DNA of 64,000 nt from Terrimonas sp964445775. GTDB lineage: Bacteria > Bacteroidota > Bacteroidia > Chitinophagales > Chitinophagaceae. The DNA is taken from positions 88,410 to 152,409 of the forward strand of contig CAYUMH010000002.1 in NCBI GenBank assembly GCA_964445775.1, written 5' to 3'. Shown piece by piece: positions 17,502 through 25,962 of the stretch (positions within the stretch are counted from its first letter, which is position 1; each line of letters opens with the position of its first letter). The position numbers were made by a program, and so were the translations under genes. The notes beneath the pieces were generated by a model that saw only the letters and a list, made by a program, of their open reading frames with translations, was not told where the DNA came from and ran no database searches.

Positions 17502-18713
17502 ATGAAAAGAGTTGTTATTACAGGCTTGGGGATTTATTCTTGTATCGGTAAAAACCTCCAGGAGGTGAAGGATTCACTGTACCAGGGCAAATCGGGTATT
17601 ATTTTAGATCCCGTACGCAAGGAGTTTGGCTACAGATCGGGATTGACCGGTTATGTAGAAAGGCCTGCCTTAAAAGGCGTGCTGGACAGGCGTGCCCGTA
17701 TTATGCTGCCTGAACAGGGTGAATACGCTTATGTAGCCACAGTAGAAGCCCTGCAACATGCAGGTATAGATGCGGATTTAATAGAAAAGTTACAACCCGG
17801 TATTATTTACGGCAACGATAGCTCGGCCAAGCCGGTTATTGAATCAACCGACGTAATACGGGAGAAAAAAGATACGACCTTACTGGGGTCGGCAGCGGTT
17901 TTCCAGACCCTGAACTCTACCGTGACCATGAACCTGGCCACCATTTTTAAATTAAAAGGCATTAACCTGACGGTTAGTGCGGCCTGTGCCAGCGGCTCAC
18001 ATGCCATTGGCCTGGGTTATATGTTGATTAAAACGGGCATGCAGGACTGTATAATTACCGGCGGAGCCCAGGAAATTAATCATTTATCCATGGGTTCTTT
18101 TGATGCCCTGGGCGCTTTTTCGGTAAGGGAAGACGAGCCGCAGAAAGCCTCCCGTCCCTTTGACCGTGACCGTGACGGACTGATACCCAGCGGTGGGGCT
18201 GCAACCGTTATCCTGGAGAGCCTGGAATCGGCACAACAGCGTGGCGCTCATATTATTGCAGAGGTTATTGGCTATGGTTTTTCCTCAAACGGGGAGCATA
18301 TTTCCAACCCAACAGTAAGCGGGCCCGAAAAGTCGCTGCGCATGGCTTTGCATGATGCCAATATTGAGGCTGCCGCCATTGATTATATTAATGCCCATGC
18401 CACCAGCACCCCGGCCGGTGATGCCAGCGAGGCCAAGGCTTTGTATAATGTATTCGGTACCACCCCCATCAGCTCTACCAAGTCCATGACCGGGCACGAG
18501 TGCTGGATGGCCGGCGCCAGTGAAGTTGTGTACAGCTGCCTGATGATGCAAAACAATTTTATTGCCCCCAATATCAATTTTGAACACCCGGATGAGGATA
18601 GTGCAAAATTGAATATCATAAAAGCTACCACCGAAGCTAATATAAATGTATTTTTGTCGAACTCTTTTGGGTTCGGGGGCACCAACTCGAGCCTGATTGT
18701 AAAAAAATGGTAA
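17502..18713 (+). CDS. Beta-ketoacyl-ACP synthase (FabF/FabB-like), pigment-type locus
   Basis: A 403-residue thiolase-fold ketosynthase with the full catalytic set: Cys162 (SAACASGSH), His299 (NAHATSTPAGD), Lys327 and His332 (STKSMTGH). It ends in SFGFGGTNSSLIV, the family C-terminal glycine loop. It would extend an ACP-bound chain by decarboxylative condensation. Together with the ACP and acyltransferase genes directly downstream it forms a compact operon (19 bp, then 1-bp overlap) of the type seen in flexirubin/aryl-polyene clusters, which makes a housekeeping FabF role less likely. Confidence 0.9.
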   Translation: MKRVVITGLGIYSCIGKNLQEVKDSLYQGKSGIILDPVRKEFGYRSGLTGYVERPALKGVLDRRARIMLPEQGEYAYVATVEALQHAGIDADLIEKLQPGIIYGNDSSAKPVIESTDVIREKKDTTLLGSAAVFQTLNSTVTMNLATIFKLKGINLTVSAACASGSHAIGLGYMLIKTGMQDCIITGGAQEINHLSMGSFDALGAFSVREDEPQKASRPFDRDRDGLIPSGGAATVILESLESAQQRGAHIIAEVIGYGFSSNGEHISNPTVSGPEKSLRMALHDANIEAAAIDYINAHATSTPAGDASEAKALYNVFGTTPISSTKSMTGHECWMAGASEVVYSCLMMQNNFIAPNINFEHPDEDSAKLNIIKATTEANINVFLSNSFGFGGTNSSLIVKKW

Positions 18714-18732
18714 CTGCCGCCTTAAACTATTT

Positions 18733-18993
18733 ATGAAAAGTAACGAAGAAATTATCGGGAAGATCAATGATTTCCTGGTTGAGGAGTTTGAAACTGACCC
18801 TGCACAGATTGAGCCTGAGGCTAACTTAAAACAAGTGGTTGAGCTGGATAGCCTTGACTATATAGACCTTGTTGTTGTTATTGAAAACAACTTTTCCTTT
18901 AAAGTAAAACCGGAGGACTTTACCAATATTGTCACTTTCCAGGATTTTTACAACTACATTATCTCACGCGTTAATGCAAAAGTGCCTGCCTGA
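18733..18993 (+). CDS. Acyl carrier protein
   Basis: An 86-residue phosphopantetheine-binding protein. Ser40 in LDSLDYIDL is the attachment site, and length and acidity fit an ACP. Its stop codon overlaps the ATG of the acyltransferase by one base, so translation is probably coupled. It probably carries the chain made by the 17502 ketosynthase. Confidence 0.92.
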   Translation: MKSNEEIIGKINDFLVEEFETDPAQIEPEANLKQVVELDSLDYIDLVVVIENNFSFKVKPEDFTNIVTFQDFYNYIISRVNAKVPA

Positions 18994-19883
18994 TGTCGCA
19001 AACATGGCAGGGAAAGTCTAAAGGCACCCGCCTTGGTTACCGCATTTTTGTAGGCATTTTACGTAAGGCCGGTGTACAACCTGCCTATTTTTTATTGCGT
19101 TTTGTGGCCGGGTATTATTTTTTGTTTTCCTGGAAATCATCCGGGCATATCTGGTATTACCTGCGCCGGCGCCTGGGTTTTTCTTTTTTCCGGTCGCTGC
19201 ATTTATTGTACCGCAATTATTACCAGTTCGGTCAAACCATTATTGACCGTATTGTAATGATGAGCGGTATACCCAACCGGTTCACCTTTAATTTTGATGG
19301 CGAAGAGCATTTACACCAAATGGCTGCAGCCGGTAAAGGCGGTTTATTATTAAGCGCCCATGTAGGTAACTGGGAAATTGCCGGCCACCTGCTTAAACGC
19401 ATTAATACCCCTATTAATATTGTGATGTACGATGGGGAGTATGAAAAGATAAAGGATTATTTAACCGGCGTGACCGGTCAGCGCAATGCCCAGGTTATTG
19501 TAATTAAAAATGACCTTTCCCATATTTACCAGATCAACGAAGCCCTGGAGAAGAACGAGTTTGTATGTATGCATGCCGACCGTTTTGTAGCCGGTAATAA
19601 AAGCATCAGCATTCCATTTTTAGGTGCGGAAGCGCCCTTCCCGGCTGGTCCCTTTGTTCTTTCATCCCGACTGCAGGTACCCGTTAGTTTTGTATTTGCC
19701 TTAAAGGAGACCAGCACACACTATCATTTCTTTGCTACCCCTCCTCAAACCTATTATACCCTCCCAAAAAATGAATCGGTACAAACTATGCTGGGCGATT
19801 TTGCTTTGGCCATGGAAGAGAAAGTAAAAGCCTATCCCGAGCAGTGGTATAATTATTATGCGTTTTGGACAGAGAAGTCATAA
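18993..19883 (+). CDS. LpxL/HtrB-type acyltransferase
   Basis: A 296-residue protein with an N-terminal hydrophobic segment (about 30-50) and the acyltransferase H(x)4E motif in LLSAHVGNWEIAGH. MHADRFVAGN and FPAGPFVLSSRL follow, as in lipid A late acyltransferases. Next to a ketosynthase and dedicated ACP it more likely moves a polyene or related acyl chain to a lipid acceptor at the inner membrane. A plain lipid A acyltransferase remains possible. Confidence 0.85.
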   Translation: MSQTWQGKSKGTRLGYRIFVGILRKAGVQPAYFLLRFVAGYYFLFSWKSSGHIWYYLRRRLGFSFFRSLHLLYRNYYQFGQTIIDRIVMMSGIPNRFTFNFDGEEHLHQMAAAGKGGLLLSAHVGNWEIAGHLLKRINTPINIVMYDGEYEKIKDYLTGVTGQRNAQVIVIKNDLSHIYQINEALEKNEFVCMHADRFVAGNKSISIPFLGAEAPFPAGPFVLSSRLQVPVSFVFALKETSTHYHFFATPPQTYYTLPKNESVQTMLGDFALAMEEKVKAYPEQWYNYYAFWTEKS

Positions 19884-20040
19884 AGAGTTAAATGAATTTT
19901 AGCATTTAGGTGACTGGATTTAAGCAGCATTTCTTTTCCTGTTATATTTTCCTTGTTATGTTACCATATATTCAATAACAAGCATATGTAGTTCGGCCAT
20001 TTTCGGAGAAGTGATTTAAAAAAAGTAAATTTATATATAA

Positions 20041-20072
20041 CCATAGCTCACGGTTTAAACCGTGAGCTATGG
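20041..20072. repeat. Perfect 32-bp palindrome 5' of the transposase gene
   Basis: A perfect inverted repeat centred on TTTAAA (arms CCATAGCTCACGGTTT and complement). Its design matches the palindromes at 20615-20648 and 22127-22166 (ATAGCCCGCGGTTT arms), so it is a REP-like end of the RAYT element. Confidence 0.85.
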
Positions 20073-20131
20073 TGAACGAATTTCACCATAACCATTTTAA
20101 TGGTTTTTTTAAAACACCAAACCTGCTAACC

Positions 20132-20581
20132 ATGTCACATTCATTTAACAAAGTCTGGATCCATGCTGTCTGGGCTACCAAAAACAGGATGCCATTAATC
20201 AACCTCCGGGTTGAACAAAAAGTTTATTCATTCATAGCAACACAACTAATGGAACTGGGCTGCCTGGTAAAAATTATCAATGGCATGCCTGATCATATTC
20301 ATTGTTTGTTTTTATTGAATGTCCAGAAATCAATTGCCGATATCATTAAACAAATTAAAGGGAGTAGTTCGCATTTTATAAACCAGGCTGATCTGATACC
20401 AGAGAAATTTGCGTGGCAAACCGGGTATGCCTCCTTTTCTGTTTCAGAATCCTCAGTAGAAAAGGTATATGAATATATAAAAAATCAAAAAAGCCATCAT
20501 CGTGGAAAAAATTTTATAGAAGAGTATGAAGCTTTTTTAAAGCTATACGGGTTTAATCCCGATGAAGATACCGAACGTTGA
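20132..20581 (+). mobile_element. REP-associated tyrosine transposase (IS200/IS605-like Y1 type)
   Basis: A 149-residue transposase-like protein starting at the ATG at 20132 (SHSFNKVWIHAVWATKNRM, the usual family N-terminus). It has the HUH motif HIH at 55-57 (GMPDHIHCLF) and a candidate nucleophile Tyr in VYEYIKNQKSHH (about 113-115). It nicks and joins single-stranded DNA at hairpins. Palindromes flank it at 20041 and 20615, the layout of RAYT genes. The reading frame is intact, so it could be active or could mobilise related palindromes. A remnant of its 3' end lies at 22004-22096. Confidence 0.9.
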
Positions 20582-20750
20582 AATGGTTAAAACCATTGTT
20601 ATTATTTATCAAAATTCATAGCCCGCGTTTTAAACCGCGGGCTATGAATACCTCAACCGATTATTTGTTTTTAAATTTCTTATACGCGTCCTCCCCTATC
20701 AAAAAAAAAATTTGCCTCGTTTGCTGATAAATTTTGTGGTAAGTTATAGC
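20489..20750. repeat. Direct duplication, copy A
   Basis: About 260 bp highly similar to 22004-22262 in the same orientation. It covers the 3' end of the transposase, its palindrome and the 3' end of the minus-strand gene now complete at 22176. The two copies bracket the lipoprotein gene at 20806 and the ankyrin gene at 21449. Confidence 0.8.
20615..20648. repeat. 34-bp near-perfect palindrome 3' of the transposase gene
   Basis: Arms TTCATAGCCCGCG and complement around TTTTAAA, with one mismatch relative to the perfect copy at 22127-22166. Confidence 0.85.
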
Positions 20751-20792
20751 ACCTATTACAAGAATGACAATATAATAAGTGGAGCGTCCCAT
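20661..20792 (-). CDS. 43-residue single-helix membrane ORF, chimeric 3' end
   Basis: ATG at 20792 to TAA at 20661. An N-terminal hydrophobic helix (STYYIVILVIGAITY) is followed by a basic tail ending GEDAYKKFKNK. The tail is almost the same as the C-terminus of the 22176 protein, because the 3' part lies in the duplicated segment. Between helix and tail the frame differs from 22176 through compensating indels. It begins 14 bp after the stop of the 20806 gene, so cotranscription is possible. It could be a real small protein or a chance product of the duplication. Confidence 0.4.
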   Translation of the reverse strand: MGRSTYYIVILVIGAITYHKIYQQTRQIFFLIGEDAYKKFKNK

Positions 20793-20805
20793 ATTAACTT
20801 CTATT

Positions 20806-21336
20806 TTAGAATATACCCTCTTTACTAAAACGAGTCCAGTATTGCCAGTGTGTATTTAAGATGGTGTCTTTTATTGGATATTCTCTTTCTTTATTACTAT
20901 TTCCCTTAGGAAAACAGGATAAATTTTCTTCAATTGTTATTGCCGAGGAATCAATAGTTTTTACTCTGATGTAAATTTTAATGCTACTATCTTTAAAAAC
21001 ATCAAAGCCGTAAATAAAATTCTTTCCGATTTTAGCAAAGTGGTTATCAATACCCGTTTTAATAGTATCAGGCAATTTTTTAAAGACCTCTAGTTCATTA
21101 GCTTCAGGCATATATCTAAATGCCTGATAAGGTTCAGTCGTATCAATAATATCCAGGAAAAGATTGATTTCTTTTAAAATACCAGCGGTCAGGCTGTCAT
21201 ACAAAGGCAGTTTTTCTATAACTCTTTCGTCAAATTTATAGTTATCAAATGCCGGGGCAATTTTATCCCTTTCAGAGTTGCATGCAGAATTTCCGAAAAG
21301 CATTATCAGTAAAAAAATATAGAACAGCGGTTTCAT
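20806..21336 (-). CDS. Hypothetical lipoprotein
   Basis: A 176-residue lipoprotein (signal MKPLFYIFLLIMLFG, lipobox NSAC, Cys about 19) with an acidic soluble domain (FLDIIDTTEPYQAFRYMPEANE). No family recognised. AT-rich codon use like the neighbouring accessory genes. It lies between the two copies of the direct duplication. Confidence 0.65.
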   Translation of the reverse strand: MKPLFYIFLLIMLFGNSACNSERDKIAPAFDNYKFDERVIEKLPLYDSLTAGILKEINLFLDIIDTTEPYQAFRYMPEANELEVFKKLPDTIKTGIDNHFAKIGKNFIYGFDVFKDSSIKIYIRVKTIDSSAITIEENLSCFPKGNSNKEREYPIKDTILNTHWQYWTRFSKEGIF

Positions 21337-21448
21337 GGAAGGGCTGGTTTAGTTCTTTTGACTCTAGAATTCGCTACAAAATACCTATTTATAAGATTAG
21401 ACCAAACGGAAAAAATCCTCCAAAATTTTGACCAAAACTATACTTACT

Positions 21449-21886
21449 TTACTTTAGCAAATCTATAATCATTGCATTTTTTGTTTCTTCTGCAGCTTTT
21501 AAGGCTGTCATTCCTTGATGATCCTCTACGTTTTTATCAGCACCTTTTTCAAGTAATAATTTAACTAATTCAACATTCTGGTTACTTGCAGCCCACATTA
21601 AACAGGTCATTTTAAAACCATCTTGTTTATTAACATCAGCACCTTTCAAAATAAAAAACCTGGCAATTTCAGTTTCATTATTCATTACCGCTTGCATTAA
21701 AACAGGTATAAAAAAAGATTGGTTTATTTTTCTGACATAGTTTACCAATGACGAATCTTTTTGGACTATTTTTTTAACTGATGCCAGATCTTTATTAATT
21801 ACTGCTTTAAATAATTTTTCACCAGCTTCCTGTGCGTGGGCATGGATTGTAAACCCTAGAAGGAATAAGAAGATTAACTTTTTCAT
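21449..21886 (-). CDS. Secreted ankyrin-repeat protein
   Basis: The ATG at 21886 gives a signal peptide (MKKLIFLFLLGFTIHAHAQ); the frame runs further upstream to 21937 without a signal. The mature part has about three ankyrin repeats (EIARFFILKGADVNKQDG, VELVKLLLEKGADKNVEDH, MTALKAAEETKNAMII). Periplasmic ankyrin proteins often bind proteins and some serve as immunity proteins. No toxin gene is adjacent, so the partner is unknown. Confidence 0.8.
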   Translation of the reverse strand: MKKLIFLFLLGFTIHAHAQEAGEKLFKAVINKDLASVKKIVQKDSSLVNYVRKINQSFFIPVLMQAVMNNETEIARFFILKGADVNKQDGFKMTCLMWAASNQNVELVKLLLEKGADKNVEDHQGMTALKAAEETKNAMIIDLLK

Positions 21887-22003
21887 TTTATATCTTTTAG
21901 TATTAGGTACAGTGCATGATAATAACACCGCAAACAAATTATTACAAAGATTTTATATAGACAATTAAAAAACAAACAATCATACTATTAATAATCTGAT
22001 TAG

Positions 22004-22262
22004 AAAAGCCATCATCGGAGAAAAGACTTTATGGAGGAGTATGAAGCTTTTTTAAAGCTATGCGGGTTTAATCCCGATGAAGATACCGAACGTTGAAATG
22101 GTTAAAACCATTGTTATTATTTATCAATATTCATAGCCCGCGGTTTAAACCGCGGGCTATGAATATCTTATCCGATTATTCATTTTTAAATTTCTTATAC
22201 GCGTCCTCCCCATCAAAACAATTTTTGCCCCGTTTGCTGGTAAATTTTGCAGTAAGCCATGC
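22004..22262. repeat. Direct duplication, copy B, with transposase 3' remnant
   Basis: Matches 20489-20750. Bases 22004-22096 are the last about 30 codons of the RAYT gene, shortened and without a start, so a dead fragment. Then come the palindrome and the 3' end of the 22176 gene. Confidence 0.8.
22127..22166. repeat. Perfect 40-bp palindrome
   Basis: Arms ATATTCATAGCCCGCGGTTT and its exact complement, with no loop. It is the best-kept copy of the RAYT-linked palindrome and lies 10 bp beyond the 3' end of the 22176 gene, where it could also act as transcript end or barrier. Confidence 0.85.
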
Positions 22263-23078
22263 TTTCAGTTTTTTGGTATCTGCCTCAAATATTTCCGATT
22301 TATCCTTTACCTCACCCTTATCCAGCAACTGGTTGCAATAATGAATATAATACAACAACCCGGCTCCGCTCATGGAATAAGGGGCTGACAATTGTATGAT
22401 CTCATTTTTTCGCCAGATACCCTGTTGGATATAAATCCCCTGCCCATCCTCCAGTTTCTTCACATCGTCTGTGTTAATATTATTTCTTGTGAAATAAAAG
22501 TTCAGGTAACGATGATCAACCGTTATTATTTCTATTGCCCTGTCATAGCTCACTTTGTCGAAATACCGGCGATTATCCGCCGTTTTAAAATACCAGCACC
22601 AGGCTGTCAGGCCCAGCTCATGAAAGAAAAAGGATAACACCTCTTTTAAATCATTGCCGGCCCAAAAACCGGTCAGCTCGCTGTACTTATATTTAATATT
22701 AGGCCTTTCACAATAATGCAGCGGTGTGGTGAATAGTTCTTCCGTTGGCGAATAATCAATATCGATGGTCATGGAACTCGCTGTTTTTTCGCAATCCGTA
22801 CAGGTAGTAATGATGTTTATTTCCCTGAAATCGGAGGTTCCTTCCCTGGGTATATATTCAAACTGAACGGTGAACCATTCGTTTTTACAGGAGCACTTTT
22901 TCTTTTTAGGATATTCGTTTTGTATCAGATCGTACCAATAATCCAGGCTGTCAAGAATAAGGTAGTTTTCTTCTGTTTGAGTGGTTAAAAGTCCTGCTCC
23001 ATCCTCTTTTAACAGACGGACCTGGAAAATATTTTCATTTTTATCTGTCCTAATTTCTTTAATTCTTCTTCCCGTCAT
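22176..23078 (-). CDS. Hypothetical cytoplasmic protein with CxC/CxxC cysteines
   Basis: A 300-residue protein without signal or membrane segments. Cysteines in CSCKNEW (about 62-64) and CTDCEK (about 92-95) could form a zinc site. Trp/Tyr-rich middle (GFWAGNDLKEVLSFFFHELG, AWCWYFKTADNRRYF). No family recognised. The last about 30 codons lie in the duplicated segment and are repeated in damaged form at 20661-20750. It belongs to the AT-rich island of unrelated single genes at 20-25 kb. Confidence 0.65.
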   Translation of the reverse strand: MTGRRIKEIRTDKNENIFQVRLLKEDGAGLLTTQTEENYLILDSLDYWYDLIQNEYPKKKKCSCKNEWFTVQFEYIPREGTSDFREINIITTCTDCEKTASSMTIDIDYSPTEELFTTPLHYCERPNIKYKYSELTGFWAGNDLKEVLSFFFHELGLTAWCWYFKTADNRRYFDKVSYDRAIEIITVDHRYLNFYFTRNNINTDDVKKLEDGQGIYIQQGIWRKNEIIQLSAPYSMSGAGLLYYIHYCNQLLDKGEVKDKSEIFEADTKKLKAWLTAKFTSKRGKNCFDGEDAYKKFKNE

Positions 23079-23121
23079 TATAAAGGTTCGGTTTTAAAAA
23101 TTTATATTTTTCGATTATCAT

Positions 23122-23356
23122 TTATTCATTATCCCTTTGCCATAATAAATAATCTAGTTCCGATTTCCAAAAGTTATCACCGGACAAACTGTCGGGATCA
23201 ATTTCTCTCCCTTTGAGAAACGTCTTTTAATAAAAGCCTGGTCATCTAAACGAGGACTAAGGGAAACATTGAAGCGCTTGTATTTAATGACACAAGCTGC
23301 CAATTGATAAACAAAGCTATTCATTTGCACTACCAAATTTTCCACCAGGATTTCAT
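23122..23356 (-). pseudogene. Frameshifted small gene remnant
   Basis: Two overlapping minus-strand frames read as one protein: upstream NSFVYQLAACVIKYKRFNV then SLSPRLDDQAFIKRRF, and, after a one-base shift near 23206, KGREIDPDSLSGDNFW then KSELDYLLWQRDNE before the stop at 23122. A short open frame with MKSWWKIW starts at 23356 and stops at once. The acidic small protein looks like an immunity-type gene. No family is assigned. Confidence 0.5.
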
Positions 23357-23380
23357 CAATTCCTCTTTTACTCCCTGTTC

Positions 23381-23920
23381 CTATTGAACTTTATCCAGCT
23401 TAATTTCAACTGCCAGATCCATCTCTTGCCATTGTTCGTAATTATCAATTGAATAGTCTTTATAATAGTTCAGGAATTTTTCGAGTTTGGCATATACATC
23501 TTCAAGTGTACCGTGGATGTTATGTTTTGCACAATCAAAACTATCGTCAATATTATAGATATAGCCTTCTTCTTTATCTGTGAATACAGCTTCAGACTTT
23601 AACCTGAATAGTCTTTTTACTGTTTGTTCAAACGAAAGTTTCTTATTAGAGAACTGCTTATATAAAAGGCCTAATAATAGACGTCCCGGTATGGCAGGTG
23701 TTTCAAAGTTTAAATAATCATTGAAATAATAAATAACATCATTAACACTTTTTGAACTAGATAAAGCGAGGTCAATAAAAAAAATATCTGGTTTTTCATC
23801 TCTGGTAATAATGTTGTCTGCCCAATCAATTACCTCCTCTTTTGATAACAGGCCGCTGACTAATCCAGCCCGCACCAAGTGCAATATTTGTAATATATTT
23901 TCAGGCTTTGTCGATTGCAT
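23381..23920 (-). CDS. Hypothetical acidic helical protein, immunity-like
   Basis: A 179-residue acidic, helix-rich cytoplasmic protein (GLVSGLLSKEEVIDWADNII, PDIFFIDLALSSSKSVND). This segment resembles small immunity/SMI-like proteins that begin with a short acidic helical domain. No exact family is claimed. It ends 25 bp before the remnant at 23122-23356 and has the same AT-rich composition. Confidence 0.6.
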   Translation of the reverse strand: MQSTKPENILQILHLVRAGLVSGLLSKEEVIDWADNIITRDEKPDIFFIDLALSSSKSVNDVIYYFNDYLNFETPAIPGRLLLGLLYKQFSNKKLSFEQTVKRLFRLKSEAVFTDKEEGYIYNIDDSFDCAKHNIHGTLEDVYAKLEKFLNYYKDYSIDNYEQWQEMDLAVEIKLDKVQ

Positions 23921-24051
23921 AAAATATTTATAGCCAATTAAAATTATCCATTTTACTTTTTCTTAAATATTGTATAAGCGTCCCTCGATCTGACAATTGT
24001 ATGATCACATTTTTCACCAGCAGATGGTTAGGAGATAATGCATTACCATGA

Positions 24052-25041
24052 TCAGGAACATTGTGATATCAACCAGCACTTATCAAATCGTTTGTTTGTT
24101 AAGTCTTCCTTTTTTATCCAAAAATACAATCGTCCCATATCACCCCACATCATTCCTGCCTCCTTATAATTACTGTCCACCTGAAATAAAAGAATCCAAT
24201 TGTCTTTATTCTTTTCTAATGCTTTTGCTCTAGGATCATTGTAGCCTGTAGCATCGCCACAATATAATCCATTAGTAACAAGCTCACATTCCAACTCCAT
24301 TGGATTCTGAATGTTATCAGCATGCCCCAGGATTTTATTTGACCCCTCCTCTTCTGTTATATCAAAATACTTATCCATTTCGTCCTTATTAAGCTTGTCT
24401 GCAACATAATCTTGTTCCCAGTTTGGAAGGCTGGCTGACATATTAAAGGAAAGTTTACAGGGCTTATACCGTGCTGATTCATCAAGGGTTTCTGGAAACC
24501 CGTGTCTTTCAAGATTGCTTACATCTCCTTCATAAAAAAACACTTTAAATTTATCTTTATCCTTAGGGTCAAAACCCCAGGCAGATTGATCTGCTGAGTA
24601 AAAAAAGTATAAAAAGCCACTGGCAGGCAATTCCTTGATTTCATCCAAATAAGAGAGTTCTGTTAAGTTTATCTGGGCAATAAAGGAAAGAGGTCGGCCA
24701 TTATCCTCTTTAAACCATTCAGTATTTTTGGGCAAATCCGGTTGCCCCCCAATTTTACTTTGCCCAAGTTTAAAACCCAATTCTGTAGTCGATTCAATTA
24801 ACACCTGAATTTCTTTTTTTAAGTGTGATTTAAAAAAAAGCCAATGATTGGATAAACCCAGGTTGTCAAACCTTTCTTTATAATAATTTTCTGTTTTTAT
24901 GATTTCATTATTATCAAAACTATCGGTAGGTATTTGTCTTGTATGCTGTAAAATGGGCTTTTTTTTAGTAGCCTGATACAGAAAACTACTTGCTAATATC
25001 AACAAAATAATAGTAACAATAATGGTGGTATTCATTTTCAT
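24052..25041 (-). CDS. DUF1963 (YwqG-like) domain protein with N-terminal anchor
   Basis: A 329-residue protein. Residues about 5-22 form a hydrophobic anchor (TTIIVTIILLILASSFLY). The rest matches the DUF1963/YwqG pattern: KIGGQPDLPKNTEWF, PLSFIAQINLTEL, GFLYFFYSADQSAWGF and the Gly-Asp rich end NWILLFQVDSNYKEAGMMWGD. DUF1963 proteins of unknown activity are often found among polymorphic-toxin immunity genes. The anchor is unusual and would place the domain outside the cytoplasm. Confidence 0.8.
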   Translation of the reverse strand: MKMNTTIIVTIILLILASSFLYQATKKKPILQHTRQIPTDSFDNNEIIKTENYYKERFDNLGLSNHWLFFKSHLKKEIQVLIESTTELGFKLGQSKIGGQPDLPKNTEWFKEDNGRPLSFIAQINLTELSYLDEIKELPASGFLYFFYSADQSAWGFDPKDKDKFKVFFYEGDVSNLERHGFPETLDESARYKPCKLSFNMSASLPNWEQDYVADKLNKDEMDKYFDITEEEGSNKILGHADNIQNPMELECELVTNGLYCGDATGYNDPRAKALEKNKDNWILLFQVDSNYKEAGMMWGDMGRLYFWIKKEDLTNKRFDKCWLISQCS

Positions 25042-25072
25042 TTAATATATTTTCTCTGGTTTTTATAACGAA

Positions 25073-25756
25073 TTAGTCTTGCCTTGTAACAATAAGATTC
25101 CTGAAATGAGCTTCCGTTCCCGGCCCCACCCACAAACCAATGCTTCCCCGCAAACCCTCGCCATGTTTTAAATCGGAAACGATCAACGCAGGCTGAGCTG
25201 CATCATGCACAAATAGTTTAGCCGTATTACCCTGCACTTCTATTTTTACTTTTGTCCATTGACCCGGTTCCAGGTCAACATAGCTTTCATATTTTTCAGG
25301 GAACTCTTTTCTTAACTTATACCAGGGAAATTCCGGATAGGAAATATATTGCGTTGAATGATTACGGCGCACCTGGTCATCGGCCCGGCCATTTGTCGGA
25401 CGCAGGTAAAAACATTCAAATTTTTCATTTGCCCGGTCAACCCTGAAAGCTATCCCCACAAATCCCCTGGCGCTCTCACCGCTGTTCTTCATCGGCTCAC
25501 CGGCCAGCTCCACTTCAATGGTGCCATTATGGAAAGCGGTATCGCTTAGTTTTGCCATTCTCAGCTCCGTATCGGCCCCGGGCGCTGCGTCATATACTTT
25601 TACTGATTTCTTTCCTTTAAACAATGCCGGCTGCATACCCACATTGGCCGCTTTTAAATGTATCGTGTCTGTCAAAGTATATTTCAGCCTGCCCGTTTGC
25701 GCTTGTATAAACGTACCTGCCCAAATAAGCGGGATAAAAAACAGTAACCGTTTCAT
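25073..25756 (-). CDS. Secreted DUF1080/LamG-like jelly-roll protein
   Basis: A 227-residue protein with signal peptide (to TFIQAQ). The beta-rich body (FHNGTIEVELAGEPMKNSGE, RGFVGIAFRVDRANEKFECF, EPGQWTKVKIEVQGNTAKLFV, GSIGLWVGPGTEAHFRNL) fits the concanavalin-like fold used by 3-keto-disaccharide hydrolase (DUF1080) and LamG proteins. It probably binds or cleaves a carbohydrate; no catalytic residue is asserted. It ends 31 bp after the start region of the 24052 gene and may share a transcript. Confidence 0.75.
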   Translation of the reverse strand: MKRLLFFIPLIWAGTFIQAQTGRLKYTLTDTIHLKAANVGMQPALFKGKKSVKVYDAAPGADTELRMAKLSDTAFHNGTIEVELAGEPMKNSGESARGFVGIAFRVDRANEKFECFYLRPTNGRADDQVRRNHSTQYISYPEFPWYKLRKEFPEKYESYVDLEPGQWTKVKIEVQGNTAKLFVHDAAQPALIVSDLKHGEGLRGSIGLWVGPGTEAHFRNLIVTRQD

Positions 25757-25907
25757 GTATTGAGGGTTTATTAAAGGTTGTGTTAATACCTAAATATAAA
25801 ACCAATTGTAAAATCCAAACGTTAAATTATGATCAATGGTGCTTTATGTTGTACGTAAGAGGAGAACGGTGCGCTTTTAGCATTAAAGCTTTCAGCCTCT
25901 AAAGCCC

Positions 25908-25938
25908 TTGTTTATCTCCCCAAACCTTATGAACTTTG
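25908..25938 (+). promoter_or_regulatory. Promoter candidate for the DsbA-like gene
   Basis: TTG at 25908-25910, 20-bp spacer, GAACTTTG at 25931-25938 (TA replaced by GA in TAnnTTTG), 24 bp before the ATG. Confidence 0.4.
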
Positions 25939-25962
25939 CCTTTTTAAAATTGTAATAATAAC

